Assembly: GCF_900110945.1 (NCBI RefSeq)
Contig: NZ_FOFL01000002.1
Span: 310,001-374,000 of the forward strand
Direction: 5' to 3'
Source of the DNA: Devosia sp. YR412
Lineage (GTDB): Bacteria; Pseudomonadota; Alphaproteobacteria; Rhizobiales; Devosiaceae
Length of the DNA: 64,000 nt
Shown here: positions 31,831 to 40,970 of the stretch, piece after piece
Numbering within the stretch: the first letter of the stretch is position 1
Layout: the number at the start of each line of letters is the position of its first letter
Notes under the pieces: generated by a model
Told to the model about the DNA's origin: nothing
Database searches by the model: none
The model's input: the letters and a program-made list of their open reading frames with translations, nothing else
Made by a program: the position numbers and the translations under genes

Positions 31831-33288
31831 CTAATCTTGCCCATAAATGCCGGCTGCGAAACACGCCAGGGGCCCACCAACGCGGACCTCGGACATGCCG
31901 CGTGCCGCGTTGCCATACGGGCCGCTTTGCAACGTGGCCGAGAGGTCGTCGTCTACCTTGCCTGACATCAAGTATGGTGTGACCCACACACGCATGCTGC
32001 CGTTAAGAACATGTGCAAGTTCGGGAGAGGCGATCGAGGAGCCATTTCCGTCGCCACCGTCCGGACACGACAGGGCGTGACGCTGATTGAGTTCAGGAAA
32101 CTTCGAGGACGCCACCATCCACTCGACTGCGTCCTTCAGGGAGCGTCCGCTCGAGGTGAACTCATGAAGGTCCGCGTCGACAACGTCACCCAGCGTAGCC
32201 AATGCGACCATCATCATGGTTGATCGGTTGCTGTAATGAAGCCCACTACCGCCTCGGCCGCTATCTACCGGAAAGCTTCCATCCGGTCGCATGTCGTAGA
32301 TTGCATTCTTATAGGCCTCAATGCCGGCATCAATCATGCTGGGCTCATCGATGAGAACCCCCCAGAGCATAACAATATAGGCTACTAGGTAGGCTTTGTT
32401 ATCCTGACGATCCATGAATGGAGACTTGCCTGTCACATCAACGAGACGTGTCAGCCATTTTCCGACCACCATCTTCTCTTCCATGCTCATCGCATCGGCG
32501 ACTTCGGAAAATGCAATGATCGCACCAGGCAGAACGCTCAGGACATGAAAGTCGAGGCGGCTGCTGCCGGGAAAGTAAATGTTTTGGGAGAGCGCGTTAG
32601 CACTGGCCCATTCCGTCAAGAAAGTAACGAGCGATTGGGTCAGCTCCGGCGTTGCCGCGTAGCGATAAGCGGCGAGGGTTCGGCTGAGAAAAAGGTAAGA
32701 CGGCTCGAAAGGCACCCAATCACTTCCACCATGGTAGTCGCCGGTAATTCCAGCATCAATGAGTGGCTTGGGAGGATTGCCACCTCCAGTCATGTCACAT
32801 TCCGGCGCGCCTGGGGCGGGCGGAAAAATGGGTTTAATTCCAGCCGCAATACTTTCCGTAAACGCCGGGGTCGTGTCCATGAGGGGAACACGAAAGCTGG
32901 CGCCGCGCTGAAATGACGCCCCAAAGCACACATCTGTCCGATTATCAGCTGACCAGAAGTCCGCAGGACCCTCCTGCTCACTCATGGCAACTGTTCCGAG
33001 AATGGACCGCTGTGTCAGGATCATCTGACCGGCGTCAGAGGACAACTTCTCGCACCACTGGTTCATTGTTTCCGAGGAAAGCTCCGGCAGGTCGAGCATC
33101 TTGTAACGCGACTGGAGCAGCTTCGCCGCGGCAAAAGTACGTCTGCCAGCTTGGCCATCCACCACTCCAATTTCGTAGTGAGCATCCGACAAGAATTGCT
33201 GAACACAGGTAGTTACCTCGTCGGCCACCGCAGAAGAAAAAGTGCAAAGCGAGGCGACCGCAAAAAATCCTATAGCCAGTTTATTCAT
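31831..33288 (-). CDS. Secreted alginate-lyase-like protein with N-terminal peptidoglycan-binding-like domain
   Basis: A 485-residue exported protein, visibly AT-richer than its surroundings, which suggests transfer. After a signal peptide (to about residue 22) a PG_binding-like repeat follows (VQQFLSDAHYEIGVVDGQAG, FAAAKLLQSRYK). The main domain, about 110-440, looks like the alginate lyase (alpha/alpha)6 barrel: FMDRQDNKAYLVAYIVMLWG fits the Asn-rich helix, and SGRGGSGLHYSNRSTMMMV the RG..LHY catalytic stretch. Cysteine pairs (CVQQF, WCEKL) suggest disulfides. Likely role: breaking uronic-acid polymers outside the cell. The pairing of the two domains is unusual. Confidence 0.78.
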   Translation of the reverse strand: MNKLAIGFFAVASLCTFSSAVADEVTTCVQQFLSDAHYEIGVVDGQAGRRTFAAAKLLQSRYKMLDLPELSSETMNQWCEKLSSDAGQMILTQRSILGTVAMSEQEGPADFWSADNRTDVCFGASFQRGASFRVPLMDTTPAFTESIAAGIKPIFPPAPGAPECDMTGGGNPPKPLIDAGITGDYHGGSDWVPFEPSYLFLSRTLAAYRYAATPELTQSLVTFLTEWASANALSQNIYFPGSSRLDFHVLSVLPGAIIAFSEVADAMSMEEKMVVGKWLTRLVDVTGKSPFMDRQDNKAYLVAYIVMLWGVLIDEPSMIDAGIEAYKNAIYDMRPDGSFPVDSGRGGSGLHYSNRSTMMMVALATLGDVVDADLHEFTSSGRSLKDAVEWMVASSKFPELNQRHALSCPDGGDGNGSSIASPELAHVLNGSMRVWVTPYLMSGKVDDDLSATLQSGPYGNAARGMSEVRVGGPLACFAAGIYGQD

Positions 33289-33530
33289 GAAGGTTCTCCC
33301 GCTTCACTGTGCAGATTGCCGTAGCACCAGAAATCTTCAAGACATTTTTGGAATATTAGAGTGGGCCGTAATTTGGGCCTTCGGCTGCGACTTACTCGTT
33401 TGAGACGACTTGCTATAGGTAACGGAAGGCATACAGGCCGAAGCCAAAGTCGCTTGTACTCACACCATCTGCTTACCTCGACCAGGCCGTCATAAGCGGT
33501 CTGTCCGCTTCCCACCCCCAAGACGCCGTC

Positions 33531-34070
33531 CTACCCCCTCAACTCCACCTCCGGCGTATCCAGCGCCAATACTGGCGACTTGAACCCCATCGCTGCCCAG
33601 GCCGCCAGCAGCCTGCCGTAGAATTTCGTCGTCTCCCAACCGCCGGCCGGCACCGCGTCATCAAGGATCGAACCGTCCGGTGCATTGGTGGTCTGGGTGC
33701 GCAAGTCGGCCTTGGGCAACGCCTGGCCGTGCCACAGATTGCCATAGAGACTGGCCCAGTGGCCGCCCTTGAGTTCGGTCAGCACCGGCGTATTGCAGCA
33801 GCTGGCGATCACCCGCCGCGTCGGCGATTTCGGCCCCAGCCGGAAATTGCGCAGCCATTCCTTGCCCTGGCTGATCTGCACCCGGTCCTTGCGATACATC
33901 ACATAATGGCTGCTGCCATAGGCACCCACGACCTTGGGTGCACCCGGCAGAGCCTCCATGCGCCGCACCGCCTCGCGGCAGGAGTTGCAATAGCATTCCG
34001 CTACCATGATCGGCTCTTGCGAGACCACCAGATGCACCTTGCCACATTGGCAGCTCAAATCCGTCACCAT
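33531..34070 (-). CDS. GFA-like zinc-binding protein (DUF6151)
   Basis: A 179-residue protein opening MVTDLSCQCGKVHLVVSQEP, with cysteine pairs CQCG, CYCNSC and CC(N) (ASCCNTPVL) placed as in glutathione-dependent formaldehyde-activating (GFA) type zinc folds; the DUF6151 branch has this length. Function unknown, possibly thiol or aldehyde detoxification. The ATG at 34070 has a GGGGCGA purine run upstream; the longer reading to 34130 adds only basic residues. Divergent from uvrB. Confidence 0.8.
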   Translation of the reverse strand: MVTDLSCQCGKVHLVVSQEPIMVAECYCNSCREAVRRMEALPGAPKVVGAYGSSHYVMYRKDRVQISQGKEWLRNFRLGPKSPTRRVIASCCNTPVLTELKGGHWASLYGNLWHGQALPKADLRTQTTNAPDGSILDDAVPAGGWETTKFYGRLLAAWAAMGFKSPVLALDTPEVELRG

Positions 34071-34259
34071 GGTATCGCCCCTCGTTTTATCCGGACGCCA
34101 TAGAAGCCGCTTCCTCGCCCCGTCGTCCACCCCATTCCTGACACCCCCTGTCAGCAGAGCCTGTTCCCTCTCCGTTCGTTAGCGGCTAAACTGCGGGGAA
34201 CATTGCATTGGCGCGCCTCGTTCCCCATTTGAGTCGCCTCCCCCACCCCAGGTTCCCCC

Positions 34260-36914
34260 ATGGCCGACAAGTCCGCACGTCCCGGCAAAGCCGAATTCTC
34301 CATCGACGACTTCCTCGGCGAGATCGAGAAGGCCGAGGACCTCAAGGCCAACAAGCCGCTTTATGCCGAGCGCATGAAGAACAAGCGCGCCCTCGATCGC
34401 GCCGACCAGAAGGCGGCCGCCGACGCAGCCCAGGTCGAAGCCGATGCGGCAAAGGCGCTGGCTGACGCGGCCAAAAAGAAGACCGCACTGGAGAAGCGCC
34501 GCTCCACCAAGTCCTCCCATGACTCGGTGACTGGCATGTCGGCCAAGGCGCCCAAATCCAAGGCCAATTCCGTCGAACGCGTCGACTTCTCCGGCATGGG
34601 CGAAGCCCCGCAGGCCGGCTTCGGACACATGCCCTCGCCCGCCACCATGAATGCCCGCGACATCGCCCGCGCGGCCGCGGCCGATCCGGAAGCCCAGGCC
34701 AAGCTGCGCGAGGCGCTCGATGCCTCGGTGAAAAAGAACAAGGCGCGCAAGGGCGAGAGCCTCGAAAACGCCCAGACCGTCGGCATCACTGCCACGGTGA
34801 AGGCGCTGGAACAGATCATCCTGCACGGCCGCAAGGAGGTGGAGGGCTCCTCCCCCTGGGTGCCGCACAAGGCCCAGTCCAACCTCAAGCGCCTGGCCGG
34901 CCAGCCCTTCCGCATGCAGACCAATTACAAGCCTGCCGGCGACCAGCCCACCGCCATCGCCGAACTGGTGGAAGGCGTCAACAATGGCGAGAGCGACCAG
35001 GTGCTGCTCGGCGTCACCGGCTCCGGCAAAACCTTCACCGCGGCGCAAGTCATCGCCGCCACCAACCGGCCAGCGCTGATCCTCGCCCCCAACAAGACCC
35101 TCGCCGCCCAGCTCTATGGCGAGTTCAAGAGCTTCTTCCCCGACAATGCCGTGGAATACTTCGTATCTTACTACGACTACTACCAGCCCGAGGCCTACGT
35201 CCCCCGCACCGACACCTATATCGAGAAAGAATCCACCATCAACGAGCAGATCGACCGCATGCGCCACTCGGCGACCCGGGCGATCCTCGAGCGCGACGAC
35301 GTCATCATCGTCGCCTCGGTGTCCTGCATCTACGGCATCGGCTCGGTGGAAGACTACACCGCCATGACCATCGACGTGCAAAAAGGCCAAAAAATCGACC
35401 AGCGCGAGCTGCTCGCCAAGCTGGTGGCCCTGCAATACAAGCGCGGCGACACCGGCTTCGTCCGCGGCACCTTCCGGGTGCGCGGCGATACCGTGGAAAT
35501 CTTCCCCGCCCACTATGAAGCCGCCGCCTGGCGCGTCTCCCTCTTCGGCAACGAGATCGAGTCCATCGTGGAATTCGACCCCCTGACCGGCAAGAAATCC
35601 GCCGACCTGACCTTCATCCGCGTCTTCGCCAATTCCCACCACGTGACGCCGCGCACCACGATGAACCAGGCGGTCAAGCTGATCCGCGCCGAGCTCGCCG
35701 CCCGCCTGCAGGAGCTCAACGGCGCCGGCCGCTTCCTCGAAGCCCAGCGCCTCGAGCAGCGCACCCTGTTCGATCTCGAAATGATGGAGGCCACCGGCTC
35801 CTGCGCCGGCATCGAAAATTACAGCCGCTACTTCTCCGGCCGCAAGCCGGGCGAGCCGCCACCGACCCTGTTCGAATATCTCCCCGACAATGCCCTGGTC
35901 TTCGTCGACGAAAGCCATGTCACCATCGGCCAGCTCGGCGCCATGTATCGCGGCGACCTGCGCCGTAAGGCGACCCTGGCCGAATATGGCTTCCGCCTCC
36001 CCTCCTGCATGGACAATCGCCCCCTCCGCTTCGAGGAGTGGAACGCCATGCGCCCGCAGTCGGTCTATGTCTCGGCCACGCCCGGCTCCTGGGAAATGGA
36101 CCAGACCGGCGGCGTCTTCGCCGAACAGGTCATCCGCCCCACCGGCCTGATCGATCCCCCGGTCGAAATCCGCCCGGCCAAGGCCCAGGTCGATGACGTG
36201 GTCGACGAAATCCGCCAGACCAACAAGGCCGGCTACCGCACCCTCCTCACCGTCCTCACCAAGAAAATGGCCGAGGACCTCACCGAATATCTGCACGAAC
36301 AGGGCATCCGCGTCCGATACATGCACTCCGACGTCGACACCATCGAGCGCATCGAGATCATCCGTGACCTCCGCCTCGGCGCCTTCGACGTCCTCGTCGG
36401 CATCAACCTGCTGCGCGAAGGCCTCGACATCCCCGAATGCGGCCTCGTCGCCATTCTCGACGCCGACAAGGAAGGTTTTCTGCGCTCGGAGACCTCGCTG
36501 ATCCAGACCATCGGCCGCGCCGCGCGTAACGTCGACGGCAAGGTCGTGCTCTATGCCGACAAGATCACCGGCTCGATGGAACGCGCCCTGGCCGAAACCA
36601 ACCGCCGCCGCGAAAAGCAGATGGCCTATAATGAGGCCAACGGCATCACCCCGCAGTCCGTCCGCTCCAACATCCACGACATCGTGGATAGCGTCTACGA
36701 GCAGGACCACGTCACCGTCTCGATCGGCAAGGGCCGCGATGGCAAGGAACAGGTCCAGGTCGGCGCCAACCTCGCCGCCGTCATCAAGGACATCGAAGCC
36801 CAGATGCGCGAGGCAGCGACGAATTTGGAGTTCGAGAAAGCTGCCCGCCTCCGCGATGAGGTCAAGCGCTTGCGGGAGATGGAACTGGATACGCTGCAGG
36901 GCGAAGTCAACTAG
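34260..36914 (+). CDS. uvrB: UvrABC excinuclease subunit B with long N-terminal extension
   Basis: An 884-residue helicase-like damage-verification subunit. Walker A GVTGSGKT starts at residue 251 (near residue 39 in E. coli), so about 210 extra residues precede the catalytic core. The beta-hairpin ([20 protein letters not shown]), DESH box, helicase motifs V/VI ([22 protein letters not shown]) and C-terminal UVR motif ([20 protein letters not shown]) are intact. The extension is charged, Ala/Lys-rich and probably disordered to about 120, then helical. Long leaders of this sort occur in some alphaproteobacterial UvrB. Start at 34260 is the only ATG before the first charged segment. Confidence 0.97.
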   Translation: MADKSARPGKAEFSIDDFLGEIEKAEDLKANKPLYAERMKNKRALDRADQKAAADAAQVEADAAKALADAAKKKTALEKRRSTKSSHDSVTGMSAKAPKSKANSVERVDFSGMGEAPQAGFGHMPSPATMNARDIARAAAADPEAQAKLREALDASVKKNKARKGESLENAQTVGITATVKALEQIILHGRKEVEGSSPWVPHKAQSNLKRLAGQPFRMQTNYKPAGDQPTAIAELVEGVNNGESDQVLLGVTGSGKTFTAAQVIAATNRPALILAPNKTLAAQLYGEFKSFFPDNAVEYFVSYYDYYQPEAYVPRTDTYIEKESTINEQIDRMRHSATRAILERDDVIIVASVSCIYGIGSVEDYTAMTIDVQKGQKIDQRELLAKLVALQYKRGDTGFVRGTFRVRGDTVEIFPAHYEAAAWRVSLFGNEIESIVEFDPLTGKKSADLTFIRVFANSHHVTPRTTMNQAVKLIRAELAARLQELNGAGRFLEAQRLEQRTLFDLEMMEATGSCAGIENYSRYFSGRKPGEPPPTLFEYLPDNALVFVDESHVTIGQLGAMYRGDLRRKATLAEYGFRLPSCMDNRPLRFEEWNAMRPQSVYVSATPGSWEMDQTGGVFAEQVIRPTGLIDPPVEIRPAKAQVDDVVDEIRQTNKAGYRTLLTVLTKKMAEDLTEYLHEQGIRVRYMHSDVDTIERIEIIRDLRLGAFDVLVGINLLREGLDIPECGLVAILDADKEGFLRSETSLIQTIGRAARNVDGKVVLYADKITGSMERALAETNRRREKQMAYNEANGITPQSVRSNIHDIVDSVYEQDHVTVSIGKGRDGKEQVQVGANLAAVIKDIEAQMREAATNLEFEKAARLRDEVKRLREMELDTLQGEVN

Positions 36915-36920
36915 CCTTAC

Positions 36921-37170
36921 CGCATCCCCGATCTTATCCCTCCCCCTTACAGGGGGAGGCTAGGTGGGGGTCCATCACCGGCCCCCTCAGCAAGACCCCC
37001 ACCCAACCTCCCCCTGAAAGGAGGAGGAGCCAGAAACCGTGCCCATCACAAAACACGCCCCATCCCCGATGGTATCCCTCCCCCTTACAGGGGGAGGCTA
37101 GGTGGGGGTCCATCACCAATCTCTCAGCAAGACCCCCACCCAACCTCCCCCTGAAAGGGGGAGGAGCCAA
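36921..37170. repeat. Repeat R3, two tandem units
   Basis: Each unit holds CCTCCCCCTTACAGGGGGAG, then GCTAGGTGGGGGTCCATCAC, then the inverted arm CCCCCACCCAACCTCCCCCT. Units at about 36921-37060 and 37061-37170 are near-identical direct repeats. Single copies at 37697-37750 and 62384-62502. Confidence 0.8.
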
Positions 37171-37190
37171 ACATCGTGCCCACCAACACC

Positions 37191-37547
37191 TCACCCACCC
37201 GCCCCCGGCTGCCCCAAAATCCCCACCAACACCTCGCCCACCCCATCCGCATTGCGCAGCACGTCATCATTGCTGAACCGCACCACGCGATAACCGGCCA
37301 GTTCCAGCACCGCCGTCCGTCGCGCATCCCGCGCCGCGCCGTCATCGCTGTAATGACCACCACCATCAATTTCGAAGATCAACTTCTCGCGCTTGCAGAC
37401 AAAGTCGGCGACATAGACCCCGATTGGCGCCTGCCGCCGAAAGTGCCAGCCGCTGCATCGCCACGGATACAGCAGCGCCCAGAACCGCCGCTCGGCATCG
37501 GTCTGCTCCCGCCGCAACCGCCGCGCCACTGTCACCGGATCCCGCAT
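37191..37547 (-). CDS. DUF559 (Vsr-like) endonuclease-domain protein
   Basis: A 118-residue protein with the DUF559 pattern: LRREQTDAERRFWALLYPWR, GWHFRRQAPIGVYVADFVC, then LIFEIDGGGHYSDDGAARDA, whose E-x-D-GG-H resembles the PD-(D/E)XK-like core of very-short-patch endonucleases, and YRVVRFSNDDVL near the end. The ATG at 37547 follows a purine-rich GGGGGAG although spacing is short. The gene sits between R3 copies, and its 3' end holds a 43-base direct duplication (37181-37201 and 37224-37244). Function unproven. Confidence 0.8.
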   Translation of the reverse strand: MRDPVTVARRLRREQTDAERRFWALLYPWRCSGWHFRRQAPIGVYVADFVCKREKLIFEIDGGGHYSDDGAARDARRTAVLELAGYRVVRFSNDDVLRNADGVGEVLVGILGQPGAGG

Positions 37548-37696
37548 CCGCTCCCCCCAGCAGATTTTCATCAGGTCAGCGTGGCTCAACACCGCCCCAT
37601 CGGCAAGCCCGCCAATACCACCGCATCCCCGATGGAATGCCTACCTCTGAAACGAGAAGAAGCCAGACAGTGCCCATCGCAAAACGCGCCGCAGCC

Positions 37697-37750
37697 TCGA
37701 TGGGATTCCTCCCCCTTTCAGTGGGAGGCGAGGTGGGGGTCCATCACCGC
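37697..37750. repeat. Repeat R3, partial copy
   Basis: CCTCCCCCTTTCAGTGGGAG, GCGAGGTGGGGGTCCATCAC, one half of the R3 unit. It marks the left side of the AT-rich island. Nothing else is seen between 37548 and 37852 except a short GGTCGGC tandem repeat at about 37831. Confidence 0.7.
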
Positions 37751-37852
37751 CCATCGGATGCATGAATTATGCTCAGCTGCCTGAAGCACAACTACCCATC
37801 ACGCCTCAGCAGCCCCTACCCCACGAGCCAGCGGTCGGCGGTCGGCGGTCCG

Positions 37853-39385
37853 TCATTTTTGTGTATTGGAAGCAACATGCTTTAGCGCTTCAAAGCCTGC
37901 AACTATCGAAAGTCGCTCGGATTCAGAATAGAACGGCTGTATAACACGCACTATTGGTCGCTTTTGATCCTTTATATAATCTACCAGACGACCGTCCGGA
38001 CCTTTTCTTTTTCCACGCTCGAAAAACTCTCGATATCGACGCGGCGTCACCCCAAAGAAATGATCGAATTTTACTTTGTTATAATCATCAAATCGACCAG
38101 TTCTCTGGCCGTCAACCTCCAGTGAGTCTTCGTGCAGATCTTGCGCCAAACTCTTTGGATAAGGTTCTAAGTAGACTACACGATCAATTCCACTTGCTAC
38201 TATGTGTTTGGCACATATGTGACACGGAAAAGTCGTACAGTACAAAGTCGCAGCACGAACTGCATGCCCCACCCTCGCGGCATCAGTCAGGGCATTCATC
38301 TCAGCATGAACCATTCTTCCATATTCGATGGCGTCCATGGCTCTCGATGACTTGACATCCTCCCTAGTTAGAAAATTTTCGAACTCGTCTTCTGAAAATT
38401 TCCCTTGTTTAACTAGAGAATAAAGCTCTCGAATAACAAGTTTTTTGCGGCGATCATTGGTGTCTACCTTCAATACATATTCGCGGGCATCCAAGCCGGT
38501 GCCGTCATCCCAGTAAGTTCCCCCTCTCGCCTTAGGCACTTCATTGGAACCTAGAGCTAGCACCTCGCCGTGGGGAGAGAAAATGGCGGCCCCCACTTGT
38601 CGAGATAGATCCAGTGTCCTAAGGGCCGAAACTTTCGCGGCATAAAGACCATACTCATCGCGAGTGGGCGAAATTGTATTTGAACCAAATAGCAATTCGC
38701 CAAACCTTCTGATTTGGTCATGAACAGATTTCGACGAAGAATCAGTATTAATTATAAAATCAGCATCGTGGAATGTGTTAGTAACTCTCTGCCCAAATTT
38801 ATCGGTTACCTCATCTTCGTCCTGAGCAACTAGCCCTCGAGCCATTCCTTCCGCATCATATGTATCGCCAAATTGCTTTTCACTTTCGATGCGTCGGGCG
38901 ATGTTAGAAATTCTCGTCCCTTTTCGGCTATAAACAGAAATTTGAAAGAACAACTGACCATAAATCCTCCTAAGAAGATCGACTTCTTCAGGCCTCTTGA
39001 ATTGATTTAGGATGAAAACACGTTGTTTGAAAGTTGGAGGACTTTTTTTGGTACGCACATCACGGTCTGCGCGCCTCCTATATAGCTGAATCATTGAGGC
39101 GGATGCAGTCGCCAAAATACTAGCGTCGTTGAAAGACCGCCTTACTTGATTTCCGTAGGATATGTGGCTTTTGACGCGTTCAACGTATGGATGCTGCTTA
39201 AGATCGACCTCAGGTTTCAAATATTTCTGAAATGTACCAAACGAGTCCGTTACCTTTACAGGTATAACATCATAGAACACAGCATCAAAAAATGAAGTAA
39301 TCTCTCGGATTACTTCTGTAGTATCAACGCCGACAGGCGCAACTAAGCCAATGAATATTTCGGGGAACTGGATTTCAGTTAACAT
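37853..39385 (-). CDS. avcD: Anti-phage dCTP/dCMP deaminase, AvcD-like
   Basis: A 510-residue two-domain protein. The N-terminal half (about 10-230) looks like the degenerate P-loop kinase-like domain of AvcD/DcdV (FIGLVAPVGVDTTEVIREI; RVFILNQFKRPEEVDLLRRI; FFQISVYS). It lacks the Walker lysine, and so far as I recall this region is also degenerate in relatives. The C-terminal half is a cytidine-deaminase fold: H360 and E362 in MVHAEMNALTDAARVG, and C388/C391 in TTFPCHICAKH bind zinc; TPTRDEYGLYAAKVSALRTL matches family members. AvcD depletes deoxycytidine nucleotides on phage infection and is held back by an RNA, AvcI, encoded just upstream. The gene is AT-rich against a GC-rich background. 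ATG at 39385 preferred over TTG at 39406. Confidence 0.88.
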   Translation of the reverse strand: MLTEIQFPEIFIGLVAPVGVDTTEVIREITSFFDAVFYDVIPVKVTDSFGTFQKYLKPEVDLKQHPYVERVKSHISYGNQVRRSFNDASILATASASMIQLYRRRADRDVRTKKSPPTFKQRVFILNQFKRPEEVDLLRRIYGQLFFQISVYSRKGTRISNIARRIESEKQFGDTYDAEGMARGLVAQDEDEVTDKFGQRVTNTFHDADFIINTDSSSKSVHDQIRRFGELLFGSNTISPTRDEYGLYAAKVSALRTLDLSRQVGAAIFSPHGEVLALGSNEVPKARGGTYWDDGTGLDAREYVLKVDTNDRRKKLVIRELYSLVKQGKFSEDEFENFLTREDVKSSRAMDAIEYGRMVHAEMNALTDAARVGHAVRAATLYCTTFPCHICAKHIVASGIDRVVYLEPYPKSLAQDLHEDSLEVDGQRTGRFDDYNKVKFDHFFGVTPRRYREFFERGKRKGPDGRLVDYIKDQKRPIVRVIQPFYSESERLSIVAGFEALKHVASNTQK

Positions 39386-39458
39386 CTGAACTTTTTTCTT
39401 AACCAACCGTTAATATTCTGGTACCAAAATGGTAATAGATTCTGGGAAGGAAGCCGAG

Positions 39459-39662
39459 ATGCGCGAAAGTAACATCGAAAGACTCGGGTCGTTGGTTGAT
39501 AGAATAGTAACGTCTTCAGAGAAGAATTATCAACAGTGGCTTACCTGTGCCATTGAGGATATCCGCGCATCTAGCACTAGCGTGGATGAAGATGTGGACC
39601 ACGCTTCTACCGATAGCTTTGGAAGCACGCAGCACCGGCAAGAGTCCGAAACGCTGCGTTAA
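39459..39662 (+). CDS. 67-residue unknown protein divergent from avcD
   Basis: Starts MRESNIERLGSLVDRIVTSS, charged and mostly helical, ending in a Ser/Asp-rich tail. GGAAGGAAG lies six bases upstream of the ATG, a good Shine-Dalgarno. It is AT-rich like avcD and starts 73 bases from it on the opposite strand. No family recognised. The same DNA, read on the minus strand, is where an AvcI-type RNA would be expected, so it may not be a protein gene at all. Confidence 0.5.
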   Translation: MRESNIERLGSLVDRIVTSSEKNYQQWLTCAIEDIRASSTSVDEDVDHASTDSFGSTQHRQESETLR

Positions 39663-39996
39663 AGTACCCAATATTTTCATTCAAGCGGCAACAGATACCA
39701 GCGGAATTTTGCTCACTTAATAGAATTATGAATCGTATAAAGGTTATGGTCGCGCGCACTTAAGCCTGCGGCCAAGAAGACGTGATAATTGCGAATTTCG
39801 TTCAGTTAAATGGCAGCGGCAAATACCTGAAATAATTCGGGGCTGGCCGGCAGGATGCCTCTGGCAGTCACTCTTGTTAAGATTTGGTGTGACGCGGTAG
39901 GCTTACTACTAGATCACCCCGCCCGCAAAAATATCCCGCGCAACCTCCGCCCCGCCCAGCCATTCACCCTGCCCCACCAGCAGGAACCATGGCAAA
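39663..39996. other. AT-rich non-coding right flank of the avcD island
   Basis: No ORF with a plausible start. The AT-rich composition continues to about 39940, where base composition returns to the local norm. No tRNA, integrase or direct-repeat attachment site was found. An 8-base palindrome TGGTACCA lies nearby at 39419-39426. Confidence 0.5.
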
Positions 39997-40503
39997 ATGA
40001 CCAAGCAACAAGACCACTCCGACAAGACGCCCGCCGAAGTTCAGGACCGCATCTGGGACTTGGCGAAAGATATCGACATCTGCATGTTCACCACCTGGGA
40101 CGGTGAGCGCCAGCGCTCGCGGCCGCTGTCGGCCCGCGTCTATCGCGATCGGCACGCCATCTATTTCCTGGTCGATGCCGAGGGCGAAAAGAACGCCCAG
40201 ATCGAGAAATTCCCCTTCGTCTCCGCCGCCTGGGTCAATTCCGGTGGCCATAAGTACGCCGTCATGTCCGGCCCGGCCAAGCTCAGCAATGACCGTGCCC
40301 TGATCAAGGAACTCTGGACCGATTTCGACAAGGCCTGGTGGGAGGACGAGCACGATCCCGCCATTCGCGTCATCACCCTGTCGCCCGAGGATGGCGAACT
40401 CTGGGACAGCCCCAATCGCGCCGTGGCCTTCGCCAAGATGGCCGTCGCCGCCGTCACCGGCAATGCCCCCGATTTCGGCGACAATGCCAAGGTCGATTTG
40501 TAG
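39997..40503 (+). CDS. Pyridoxamine-5'-phosphate-oxidase-like general stress protein
   Basis: A 168-residue split-barrel flavin-binding protein. The pattern DIDICMFTTWDGERQRSRPL, AIYFLVDAEGEKNAQIEKFP, and VMSGPAKLSNDRALIKELW is that of the general-stress-protein-26 branch, which binds FMN or FAD and is not a true PdxH. The C-terminus (AVTGNAPDFGDNAKVDL) is shared with the paralogue at 55196. A weak AGGA precedes the ATG. It lies just right of the AT-rich island. Confidence 0.88.
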   Translation: MTKQQDHSDKTPAEVQDRIWDLAKDIDICMFTTWDGERQRSRPLSARVYRDRHAIYFLVDAEGEKNAQIEKFPFVSAAWVNSGGHKYAVMSGPAKLSNDRALIKELWTDFDKAWWEDEHDPAIRVITLSPEDGELWDSPNRAVAFAKMAVAAVTGNAPDFGDNAKVDL

Positions 40504-40504
40504 G

Positions 40505-40646
40505 CTTCGCAGGTGGTCCGCGCAGCGGATGAAAGGCTCCAGTGGAGCCTTTCAAACCCACTTCGAACCGGCCCGCAGGGCAAATCAGCGCCGGTGGCGC
40601 TGATTTAGGCGAGAAGGCCATTCGGCCTATGGCCGAATGGCACGAC
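40505..40646. repeat. Repeat R2, stand-alone copy with several hairpins
   Basis: Two perfect hairpins, TGAAAGGCTCCA/TGGAGCCTTTCA (40530-40554) and AAATCAGCGCC/GGCGCTGATTT (40582-40606), flank CGAACCGGCCCGCAGGG; then GAGAAGGCCATTCGGCC pairs with GGCCGAATGGC. Other R2 copies use the stem AAATCGCTCC/GGAGCGATTT. Confidence 0.75.
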
Positions 40647-40665
40647 GTTCCGCATACTCGATCTT

Positions 40666-40970
40666 CACCCTCCCCTTGAAGGGCTTCGCGTCGTCCCGAA
40701 GGGTCAATCGCTCCAGTGGAGCGATTGAAGACAAGAAGGCCATGAGAGCTAAGCTCGAGTGGCTGGTTGCGAGATAGGACTTAGCCCTTCGCTAAGTCCG
40801 TGATCCAGCAGGAAGGGGGTATCCTTCCAAAAGCTCAATGGCTGTGCCTACCCCCTCCCTTGATCCCTCCCCTCAAGGGGCTTCGTAGCGTCCGAAGGCA
40901 AATCGCTCCAGCGGAGCGATTTGAGCGGAGAAGGCCATGAGAGCTATGTTCGAATGGCTGGTGTCGACTG
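40666..40970. repeat. Repeat R1 with R2 inserted in both arms
   Basis: R1 arms CACCCTCCCCTTGAAGGG and CCCTCCCCTCAAGGGG are each followed by CTTCG and an R2 element with core hairpins TCAATCGCTCCA/TGGAGCGATTGA (40704-40728) and AAATCGCTCC/GGAGCGATTT (40900-40922). The central GGACTTAGC/GCTAAGTCC hairpin is intact and the unit ends GTGTCGACTG. Confidence 0.75.

Noticed and set aside
34179..36710. 843-residue minus-strand open frame
   Set aside because: Exactly antisense to uvrB, with no domain and a Gly/Val/Asp-rich composition expected from the complementary frame.
39386..39996. tRNA or integrase next to the AT-rich island
   Set aside because: Looked for T-loop patterns and recombinase motifs on both strands and found none.
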